Source: Sphingobacterium sp. FBM7-1
Lineage (GTDB): Bacteria; Bacteroidota; Bacteroidia; Sphingobacteriales; Sphingobacteriaceae
Assembly (NCBI RefSeq): GCF_020687765.1
Contig: NZ_JAJEWJ010000011.1
Span: 29,092 to 93,091 of the forward strand
Length of the DNA stretch: 64,000 nt
Reading direction: 5' to 3'
The notes below the pieces were generated by a model. The model ran no database searches. It was not told the origin of the DNA and saw only the letters and a program-made list of their open reading frames with translations. The position numbers and the translations under genes were made by a program. Shown piece by piece: positions 18,721 to 25,196 of this stretch; positions within the stretch are counted from its first letter, which is position 1; each line of letters begins with the position of its first letter.

Positions 18721-20355
18721 TTATTTTATAGGCTCTATCCGAAACCAATCAAACTCCGCATACCCACTGTCGTTGATTTTCGTGTCACGTGCAGCATATA
18801 AGCCGAGTGTAGCGCCTATCCATTTGCCGGGCTGGGCGGTAAAGGTGTCGCCAACCGCGGTGTATTTTTTGCCGTCGAGACTGTAATACCATTGACATAG
18901 TGCGCCTTTGCCTACTTTCACACGGAGGTAAACATATCCTCCCTCTTCTAGGTCAGTTACGTTGGTAACAGATTCACGACCCGAAGTTAATCCCTTTTTA
19001 CAACTTGCATAATGTAGTGTCTGCTTGCCCGCTCCTTGTTTGATATAAAGCTGGCTGTAATCCTCCCCTACTACTGCGAAGCCGGCACGTTCATTTTCTA
19101 CCTTTTCATTGCCAATCAATCGCATTTTTGTAGTTGCCATAAATTCTTCCGCTGGAAATTTTTGTGTAAGCACATTCGGAATATCTAGTAAATTTTTATA
19201 GCTCTCCGGAACTTGTTGCGTATATAAAGTTAGATGGCCGTGTTTGCTCGGCATAAGCCAAGTTCCGTCCGGATTAGCTTGCCATTGCCATTGTTTACCA
19301 AGTAATGGGCTGTCGAACTCATCCGACTCGGCCGGGGTCTCTATCGGATAGGTTTTTCCTACATTCGGCTTTTTATGTTTCAAGACAGGCTCACCCGTTC
19401 CTTTGACATCTTTCTCAATGCCGATAACCGGCCAGTCGTTTACCCATTTCATAGGCTGTAGATGAACAATGCGGCCATAGGCGTCTTTATCTTGGAAGTG
19501 AATGAACCAGTCTTCCCCAGTTTGTGTGTCTACCCAAGCCCCTTGATGAGGCCCATTAGTCGGCGCGCTGCCTTGGTGCATAGCAACGTGACGTTCGTAA
19601 GGTCCATAAATGTTTTTGGAACGTAACACCAGTTGCCACCCAGTAGAGACGCCGCCTGCTGGAGCAAACATATAATAGTAACCATTCCGTTTATGCATTT
19701 TTGTACCCTCGATGGTGGGGTCATCTTCGTGCCCATCATATACGATAACACCGCGGTCGAGAACTTTGCTACCGGTTGCATTCAGCCGCGCAATAGCTAA
19801 TACACTCTTCAAACCGGCACGACTGCCCGCATAGGCAAAAGATAGGTAGTTATTGCCGTCCTCATCCCAAAACGGACAAGGGTCAATCAATCCTTTCCCT
19901 TCAAACACCAATACCGGCTCTGACCAATCACCCGCAGGATCTTTGGTTTTTATCATATAGATCCCAAAGTCAGGGTCTCCCCAATAAATATAAAATTCTC
20001 CCTCGTGATGCCGAATCGCAGGTGCCCAAACTCCGTTGCCGTGCTGAACAATTCTGAAGACATCCTCCGGAACTTGCCGAGGTAAGGCGTGGGACACGAT
20101 TCTCCAGTTTACTAAATCTTTGGAATGGAGTACTGGAAGCCCGGGAGCATGATTGAAACTGGAAGCAGTCATATAAAAATCATCCCCTACTCGGATGGCA
20201 TCCGGATCCGAATAATCAGCATGTAAAATAGGGTTTTGGTATTGTCCATTGCCTAAATCGGCAACCCATACAGCGGAAACATGCGAGCTTTGTGCAAAAA
20301 CTGCAGAGCTAGACGTTAGCGCTAAAGCAAGTGAAAATATAGTAAATTTGTTCAT
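18721..20355 (-). CDS. Glycoside hydrolase family 43 enzyme with C-terminal beta-sandwich
   Basis: Five-bladed-propeller glycosidase, probably an arabinofuranosidase or xylosidase acting on pectin side chains. ATG 20355 gives the signal peptide MNKFTIFSLALALTSSSAVF; the frame upstream to 20445 runs through the operator region and lacks signal character. The protein is 544 aa. The GH43 domain (about 25-330) shows the base Asp in HADYSDPDAIRVGDDFYM, the pKa-modulating Asp in GLIDPCPFWDEDG and the acid Glu in TIEGTKMHKRNGYYY. The second domain (about 345-540) resembles the GH43 C2/DUF1349 concanavalin-like sandwich. It is first in the operon GH43-CE8-CE12. The start region faces the divergent promoter at 20387-20463. 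Substrate is inferred. Confidence 0.9.
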   Translation of the reverse strand: MNKFTIFSLALALTSSSAVFAQSSHVSAVWVADLGNGQYQNPILHADYSDPDAIRVGDDFYMTASSFNHAPGLPVLHSKDLVNWRIVSHALPRQVPEDVFRIVQHGNGVWAPAIRHHEGEFYIYWGDPDFGIYMIKTKDPAGDWSEPVLVFEGKGLIDPCPFWDEDGNNYLSFAYAGSRAGLKSVLAIARLNATGSKVLDRGVIVYDGHEDDPTIEGTKMHKRNGYYYMFAPAGGVSTGWQLVLRSKNIYGPYERHVAMHQGSAPTNGPHQGAWVDTQTGEDWFIHFQDKDAYGRIVHLQPMKWVNDWPVIGIEKDVKGTGEPVLKHKKPNVGKTYPIETPAESDEFDSPLLGKQWQWQANPDGTWLMPSKHGHLTLYTQQVPESYKNLLDIPNVLTQKFPAEEFMATTKMRLIGNEKVENERAGFAVVGEDYSQLYIKQGAGKQTLHYASCKKGLTSGRESVTNVTDLEEGGYVYLRVKVGKGALCQWYYSLDGKKYTAVGDTFTAQPGKWIGATLGLYAARDTKINDSGYAEFDWFRIEPIK

Positions 20356-20386
20356 AGTCTTATTGTGATTTATTTCTTGGTAAAAA

Positions 20387-20418
20387 CAAGAATACGAATT
20401 TTTAGGAAGTGGAACAAA
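20387..20418 (-). promoter_or_regulatory. Candidate promoter of the GH43-CE8-CE12 operon
   Basis: Read on the minus strand, TTTG (20418-20415) is followed after 20 nt by TATTCTTG (20394-20387), which fits the Bacteroidota -33/-7 pattern with one mismatch in the -7 box. It is about 30 nt upstream of the GH43 ATG. The operator palindrome at 20429 sits directly upstream of the -33 box. Confidence 0.45.
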
Positions 20419-20428
20419 CGGGAAATGT

Positions 20429-20452
20429 GCAATCGTTGCCGGCAACGATTGC
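20429..20452. promoter_or_regulatory. Perfect 24-bp palindromic operator between divergent pectin operons
   Basis: The sequence is GCAATCGTTGCC followed immediately by its exact reverse complement. The GTT-N4-to-6-AAC core with CG centre is of the kind bound by LacI-family dimers. It lies in the 180-bp gap between GH43 (minus) and acetylesterase 2 (plus). A -7-like TAATTTTA (20456-20463) starts 3 nt after it, on the plus-strand side. Related sites are at 16870, 22339 and 23418. The local LacI-family protein (36966) is the likely ligand. Confidence 0.8.
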
Positions 20453-20455
20453 GCT

Positions 20456-20463
20456 TAATTTTA
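20456..20463 (+). promoter_or_regulatory. Candidate -7 box for acetylesterase 2
   Basis: TAATTTTA differs at one position from TAnnTTTG and starts 3 nt after the perfect palindrome. A TTG inside the palindrome (20436-20438) is 17 nt upstream, so bound repressor would cover the -33 position. The same TAATTTTA word follows the operator at 22339. Confidence 0.4.
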
Positions 20464-20535
20464 TGGTTTATTCTGAAAAAATGCAGAAATTGACAGGCCA
20501 AAGGAAAGGTATATGACATCATAAACCCAATAAAT

Positions 20536-21291
20536 ATGTGTAAAAAGAATATTTTATGGTCATTAAGTGGCGTGCTTGTGTTGGGGTTGCTGTGCAGCTA
20601 TATAATACAGCCTAGGAAAAAGAACGTATGGATGATCGGCGATTCGACGATGGCTATCAAAGCGCCGGACAAATTCCCAGAGACAGGTTGGGGAGTGGCG
20701 TTTGCGACAAAATTTAATGCGCACACCGAAGTTCAGAATAGAGCGAGAAATGGCAGAAGCACAAAGTCCTGTATAAATGAAGGCATTTGGAAAGAAGTAT
20801 ACGAAGGCATACAGCCGGGGGACTATGTTTTCATTCAATTTGGCCACAATGATGAGAAAGTGCATAAGCCGAATACGGGAACAACGATAGCGGAATATAA
20901 AACAAATCTTTCTTTTTTCGTAACGGAGACACGTTCAAAAAAGGGAAACCCTATTTTGTTAACACCTATAGCGCGTCGTGCTTTTGCGGACGGAAAGCTG
21001 GTGGATACACATGGCGAATACCCGGATGCGGTAAGGCAAGTGGCTGACAGCTTAGATGTGCCGCTTATCGACCTCACGACGGAAACCTCTGCTGTGCTAT
21101 CGAAACTGGGAGAGGAAAGGTCAGTAAGCTTATTTCTGCATCTTCCGGAAGGATACCCCAACTACCCAAAAGGTGCGGTTGATAACACGCATCTGAACGA
21201 ACATGGGGCCGAAACCATTGCCAATCTCGTCGTTCAAGAAATGAAACGACAAGGTATACCTTTAGTCAATGATTTAAAAAAGAAAAGATAA
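20536..21291 (+). CDS. Rhamnogalacturonan acetylesterase 2 (SGNH/GDSL, CE12-like)
   Basis: Second SGNH esterase of this locus, 251 aa. The N-terminus MCKKNILWSLSGVLVLGLLC carries a hydrophobic segment with a cysteine at residue 20, so it may be a lipoprotein or membrane-anchored. Catalytic blocks are VWMIGDSTMA, RNGRSTKSC, FIQFGHNDEK and DNTHLNEHGAE, the same order as in acetylesterase 1 but with clearly different flanks. It faces GH43 across the operator region and is followed after 4 nt by the Zn-dehydrogenase gene, so the two form an operon. The acetyl substrate is inferred from family and context. Confidence 0.88.
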   Translation: MCKKNILWSLSGVLVLGLLCSYIIQPRKKNVWMIGDSTMAIKAPDKFPETGWGVAFATKFNAHTEVQNRARNGRSTKSCINEGIWKEVYEGIQPGDYVFIQFGHNDEKVHKPNTGTTIAEYKTNLSFFVTETRSKKGNPILLTPIARRAFADGKLVDTHGEYPDAVRQVADSLDVPLIDLTTETSAVLSKLGEERSVSLFLHLPEGYPNYPKGAVDNTHLNEHGAETIANLVVQEMKRQGIPLVNDLKKKR

Positions 21292-21295
21292 TAAA

Positions 21296-22306
21296 ATGAA
21301 GAAATTAGTTTGCGTGGAACCGGGCAGATTTGCGTATGAAGAAGCAGATATTCCCACGCCGGGAAAAGGAGAATCTTTATTGCGTATCCGGAAAATTGGG
21401 ATTTGTGGAACGGATATCCATGCGTTTGCAGGTCGACAACCTTTTTTCACCTATCCACGGGTGCTAGGTCATGAAGTTGCGGCAGATTATGTCCAGGGAG
21501 ACGCAGCGGGATTTGTGCCGGGCGATAAAGTGACGGTGATTCCTTATTTCACGGAAGGTAAAGACATTGCTTCTCGGATGGGAAAGCCCAATTGTACGAA
21601 TGATATGCGTGTATTGGGCGTTCATATTGACGGTGCGATGGCAGAGTACGTCGTCGTACCGTCGCATGCTTTGCGTAAGGAAGAAGGATTGGATTATGAT
21701 GATTTGGTACTTGTAGAGCCGCTGTCCATCGGGGCACATGGTATACAGCGTGGAAGGGTTATCCCGGAAGAATTTGTGCTTGTGATTGGCGCAGGTCCAA
21801 TCGGTTTGGGAATTATCGCACTGGCAAATATTGCCGGTGGAAAGGTGATAGCACTAGATGTAGATGATAGTCGTCTCGCGTATGCGAAGGCGTTGGGTGC
21901 GTCGTACACCGTTTCGGCACGGGACACCGATGTACAGGAGCAATTGGCTACCATTACAAATGGCGATATGCCTACGCTTCTGTTTGACGCAACTGGAAAT
22001 ACAGCGGCTATCAACAACGCTTTTCAGTATATGGCTCATGGCGCGCGTTATGTTCTTGTCGGACTGCAAAAAGAAGAGATACATTTTAGCCACCCGGAGT
22101 TTCATAAGCGGGAAGGAACATTGATGAGTAGCCGAAACGCTTTGGCGAATGACTTTGAGTATGTCATGCAGCACCTGCAAGATAAATCATTAGATGCCGC
22201 CCAGTTTATTACCAGACGGGTAAACTTCACAAATGCTGCGGAACTGTTTAGTGACCCTAGTAAACCTTTGCTATCAGGTATTAAGACGATCATCGAATTT
22301 AATTAG
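21296..22306 (+). CDS. Zinc-type medium-chain dehydrogenase, L-galactonate 5-dehydrogenase-like
   Basis: Cytosolic NAD(P)-dependent MDR dehydrogenase, 336 aa. The catalytic zinc motif is KIGICGTDIHAFAG with GHEVAAD, and the Rossmann loop is VIGAGPIGLG. The segments QPFFTYPRVLGHE and FSHPEFHKREGTLMSSRNA closely recall E. coli YjjN/LgoD (L-galactonate to D-tagaturonate), as remembered and not aligned here. Tagaturonate is also the UxaB substrate, so the role would fit. Unlike most of the family, the structural-zinc lobe lacks its cysteine cluster: the region VIPYFTEGKDIASRMGKPNC has only one cysteine. It starts 4 nt after acetylesterase 2. The substrate remains unproven; another sugar alcohol or uronate derivative is possible. 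Confidence 0.78.
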   Translation: MKKLVCVEPGRFAYEEADIPTPGKGESLLRIRKIGICGTDIHAFAGRQPFFTYPRVLGHEVAADYVQGDAAGFVPGDKVTVIPYFTEGKDIASRMGKPNCTNDMRVLGVHIDGAMAEYVVVPSHALRKEEGLDYDDLVLVEPLSIGAHGIQRGRVIPEEFVLVIGAGPIGLGIIALANIAGGKVIALDVDDSRLAYAKALGASYTVSARDTDVQEQLATITNGDMPTLLFDATGNTAAINNAFQYMAHGARYVLVGLQKEEIHFSHPEFHKREGTLMSSRNALANDFEYVMQHLQDKSLDAAQFITRRVNFTNAAELFSDPSKPLLSGIKTIIEFN

Positions 22307-22338
22307 GTTTTTCACCTAGAGAGTAGGTATATTTCTTT

Positions 22339-22364
22339 CGCAAACGTTACCGATAACGTTTGCG
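22339..22364. promoter_or_regulatory. Near-perfect 26-bp palindromic operator upstream of pectin methylesterase 2
   Basis: Arms CGCAAACGTTA (22339-22349) and TAACGTTTGCG (22354-22364) flank the centre CCGA; 24 of 26 positions are symmetric. The core GTTACCGATAAC recalls the GTTA-N4-TAAC operators of the enterobacterial gluconate repressor, also a LacI-family protein. It shares arms and centre with the palindrome at 20429. Confidence 0.8.
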
Positions 22365-22368
22365 TTTT

Positions 22369-22376
22369 TAATTTTA
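22369..22376 (+). promoter_or_regulatory. Candidate -7 box for pectin methylesterase 2
   Basis: TAATTTTA, the same word as at 20456, begins 4 nt after the operator ends. The start codon at 22447 is about 70 nt downstream. Repressor bound to the palindrome would block the -33 region. Confidence 0.4.
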
Positions 22377-22446
22377 GGCTAACTCACTGTTAAACTGATT
22401 ATTAATGCCTACATTTAACATCAACCAGTTAAGAGGGTGTATTTGT

Positions 22447-23424
22447 ATGAAGATAAGCCTGTTCATTATTTTGATTTTGTTTGGTGTCCATTCTGTTTGG
22501 GCTACTTCTTATGATTTCGTGGTGGCGAAAGATGGTAGTGGTGACTTTGGAACTGTACAAGAAGCGATTGATGCCGTTCCCTCTTTTCGGAAAAACGTGA
22601 CTACAATTTTTGTAAAAAAGGGTGTGTATAGAGAAAAAATTGTGTTGGCAGCGCCTAAGCAGTATATAAAACTAGTTGGTGAGGACAAGTTTAATACGAT
22701 TCTGACATATGATGATTTTGCTCAAAAGAAAAATGTTTTTGGTGAAGAAATCGGAACATCGGGCTCATCTAGTTTTTATTGTATTGGAGACGGCTTTATA
22801 GCGGAGAACATCACGTTTGAAAATAGTGCTGGTCCAGTAGGGCAGGCAGTGGCGATATGGATAGGTGCGGATAAAGCAACGTTTATTAACTGCCGTTTTT
22901 TGGGTTTTCAAGATACCTTGTATACCTATGGTAAAGGGGCGCGGCAACTATATGTCAACTGTTATATTGAAGGAACAGTCGATTATATTTTTGGATCGTC
23001 CACCGCTTGGTTTGAGGCATGTGAGCTACACTGTAAAAAAGCAGGTTATATTACCGCAGCTTCAACTCCCGAAACATCTGCATATGGCTATATATTCAAC
23101 AACTGTATTATTACCGGGTCAGAAGACGTACAACGTTTTTATTTAGGTCGCCCATGGAGGCCGTATGCGAAGGTCGTTTTTATGTATTGCTTCTTGCCCG
23201 CTTTTATCGTTCCGGAGGGATGGCATAACTGGGGCAAGGAAAGCAATGAACACACCGCTTTTTATGCGGAATATAAAAATAAAGGAGAAGGAGCTTTGTC
23301 ACAAAATCGTGTCAAATGGTCTCGGCAGCTAACGGACGGAGAGGCGAAAAAGCTATCTATGTCAGCTGTTTTCGGTGATTGGGATGCCGAATCGATAATA
23401 AAGAAACACCAGGTTCTCCGGTAA
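22447..23424 (+). CDS. Pectin methylesterase 2 (CE8)
   Basis: Second pectinesterase, 325 aa. ATG 22447 gives the signal peptide MKISLFIILILFGVHSVWAT; the upstream ATG at 22405 would put 14 non-hydrophobic residues in front and is rejected. Motifs: VAKDGSGDFGTVQEAIDAV at the start of the beta-helix, GFQDTLYTYG (acid/base Asp), TVDYIFGSSTAWFE (nucleophile Asp) and LGRPWRPYAKVVF. The C-terminus is AFYAEYKNKGEGA. It has its own operator-controlled promoter. Its 3' end overlaps the half-operator at 23418, so the stop codon lies inside the control site of the next operon. The two CE8 enzymes may differ in pattern or secretion. Confidence 0.93.
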   Translation: MKISLFIILILFGVHSVWATSYDFVVAKDGSGDFGTVQEAIDAVPSFRKNVTTIFVKKGVYREKIVLAAPKQYIKLVGEDKFNTILTYDDFAQKKNVFGEEIGTSGSSSFYCIGDGFIAENITFENSAGPVGQAVAIWIGADKATFINCRFLGFQDTLYTYGKGARQLYVNCYIEGTVDYIFGSSTAWFEACELHCKKAGYITAASTPETSAYGYIFNNCIITGSEDVQRFYLGRPWRPYAKVVFMYCFLPAFIVPEGWHNWGKESNEHTAFYAEYKNKGEGALSQNRVKWSRQLTDGEAKKLSMSAVFGDWDAESIIKKHQVLR

Positions 23425-23440
23425 CGATTGCATAGTTTTT
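23418..23440 (+). promoter_or_regulatory. LacI-type half-operator and -7-like box upstream of GH28
   Basis: CCGGTAACGATTGC (23418-23431) matches the right arm plus centre of the 20429 palindrome. It is followed after one base by TAGTTTTT (23433-23440), one mismatch from TAnnTTTG. The left arm is degenerate, since those bases still encode the C-terminus of pectin methylesterase 2. This would drive GH28 and the genes after it. Confidence 0.5.
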
Positions 23441-23514
23441 TCTTTCTTTTTCTACACAAACGATGTAGACTTGTCTAAGAGAAGCAACCAAAATTTAAAC
23501 TCATAAGAGGTAAA

Positions 23515-25176
23515 ATGATGCAAAAGAAACAATATATCAACGTAATATATACAACCATACTGCTTGGGTGGGGAGGTGTCTGTACATTAAAAGCCCAAGA
23601 GCCTGTACATCCTATCGTTCAGCAGGTGAGTTTTCCAAAAGATACCTTGGGAATTATCGATTTTGGCGCAAAGGGGGATGGACAATTTATAAACACGGAG
23701 CCTATTAATAAGGCGATTACCACCATTAGTGAAAAAGGCGGAGGTGTTGTATTAATACCTGGTGGTCTTTGGTTGACCGGTCCCATCGAAATGAAGAGCA
23801 ATGTAAACCTGCATGTTCAGCGGGATGCTGTTGTATTGTTTACCGATGATTTTGGGGCGTACGAACTGGTAGAATCAAATTGGGAGGGAGAACCCGCTTG
23901 GCGAAATCAAAATCCTATTTCGGGGAAAAATTTGGAAAATATAGCGATTACCGGGGCTGGTGTCATTGATGGAAATGGAGGAGCTTGGCGCATGGTGAAA
24001 CGGGATAAAATGACAGACGCACAATGGAAAAAACTCGTTGCATCGGGCGGTGTGGTGGATGAAGCGGGTAAGATTTGGTATCCTTCCGAAAGTTCGCTGC
24101 ACGGTGCCACAACCAAAAATACGGGTAAAGGCCATGCTGGACAGACAGCTGCTGATTTCATGGATGTAAAGGATTTCCTGCGCCCGAATTTATTGGTGTT
24201 TACCGCTTGTAAACGTATTTTACTGGAAGGCGTAACCATTCAAAATTCACCGGCATGGAATATTCATCCGTTGATGTGCGAAGACTTGACAGTAAGAAAC
24301 CTAACGGTGAGAAACCCTTGGTACGGACAAAATGGAGATGGTTTAGATATCGAATCTTGTAAAAATGTATTGGTCGAAAATAGTACGTTTGATGTGGGCG
24401 ATGATGCCATATGCATTAAATCTGGACGTGATCAAGCAGGGCGTGATAGAGGAATGCCTACAGAAAATGTTATTATTCGCAATAATATCGTATACCACGG
24501 ACATGGAGGATTTGTAATAGGAAGTGAGATGAGTGGCGGCGCTAGAAACATTTGGGTGGAAGATTGTTCATTCATAGGCACCGATATTGGCCTACGTTTT
24601 AAAACCACACGGGGTCGTGGCGGCGTGGTGGAGAACATATTTATAAATAATATTAATATGGTGGGTATTCCAGGTGAGGCGATATTATTTGATATGTATT
24701 ATGGTATGAAAGGTCCCCTTCCGACGGCGGGTGAGCAAGGGGATGCCATGGTAGAAATCCCTGCCGTAACAGCGGAAACACCCCAATTCCAGAATTTTGT
24801 TATGCGCAATATTAATGTAAACGGTGCAGAAAAAGGAATTTTTTTCCGTGGGTTGCCGGAGATGGCTATTAAAAATATAGTGATTGAGCAAGCCAATATA
24901 ACGGCAAAAAAAGGTGTAGAGCTTATAGAAGCGTCGGGAATTGCCTTGAAAGACCTGACGCTCAACGTAACCGAAGCAAATCCGCTTGTTCATGTAGATA
25001 ATAGTAAAAATATTGTGTTCACAGATTTGAAACCGGTAGGCGATATAGATCTCTTGGTTCGCGTCTCGGGCAAGTCGTCCCAAAATATTGTACTCACAGG
25101 CGCCAAGGTAGAAGAGGTCAAAACAATAAGTGAGTTTACCAACGGTGCGTCAGAAGAAGCGTTGGTGATAAAGTAG
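23515..25176 (+). CDS. Polygalacturonase (GH28)
   Basis: Parallel beta-helix hydrolase that cleaves alpha-1,4-galacturonan; 553 aa with an N-terminal signal peptide ending near TLKAQEP. The GH28 motifs are in order: QNGDGLDIESC (Asp near residue 275), VGDDAICIKSG (two Asp), GHGGFVIGSEMSGG (His) and LRFKTTRGRGG (Arg/Lys). The N-terminal LGIIDFGAKGDGQFINTEPI is the usual opening of bacterial GH28 enzymes. The Bacteroidota form is often exo-acting, which is not shown here. It is first in a compact run (GH28, GH105, PL10, UxaB) with gaps of 20, 7 and 3 nt. Confidence 0.95.
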   Translation: MMQKKQYINVIYTTILLGWGGVCTLKAQEPVHPIVQQVSFPKDTLGIIDFGAKGDGQFINTEPINKAITTISEKGGGVVLIPGGLWLTGPIEMKSNVNLHVQRDAVVLFTDDFGAYELVESNWEGEPAWRNQNPISGKNLENIAITGAGVIDGNGGAWRMVKRDKMTDAQWKKLVASGGVVDEAGKIWYPSESSLHGATTKNTGKGHAGQTAADFMDVKDFLRPNLLVFTACKRILLEGVTIQNSPAWNIHPLMCEDLTVRNLTVRNPWYGQNGDGLDIESCKNVLVENSTFDVGDDAICIKSGRDQAGRDRGMPTENVIIRNNIVYHGHGGFVIGSEMSGGARNIWVEDCSFIGTDIGLRFKTTRGRGGVVENIFINNINMVGIPGEAILFDMYYGMKGPLPTAGEQGDAMVEIPAVTAETPQFQNFVMRNINVNGAEKGIFFRGLPEMAIKNIVIEQANITAKKGVELIEASGIALKDLTLNVTEANPLVHVDNSKNIVFTDLKPVGDIDLLVRVSGKSSQNIVLTGAKVEEVKTISEFTNGASEEALVIK

Positions 25177-25196
25177 CGGAACAAAAAAATAATAAC

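Noticed and set aside
20356..20445. Extension of the GH43 frame to 20445
   Set aside because: Would code through the operator palindrome and put 30 residues before a clear signal peptide at 20355.
23451..23469. Inverted repeat TCTACA/TGTAGA upstream of GH28
   Set aside because: 6-bp arms with a 7-nt loop are expected by chance at this frequency; no link to other promoters seen.
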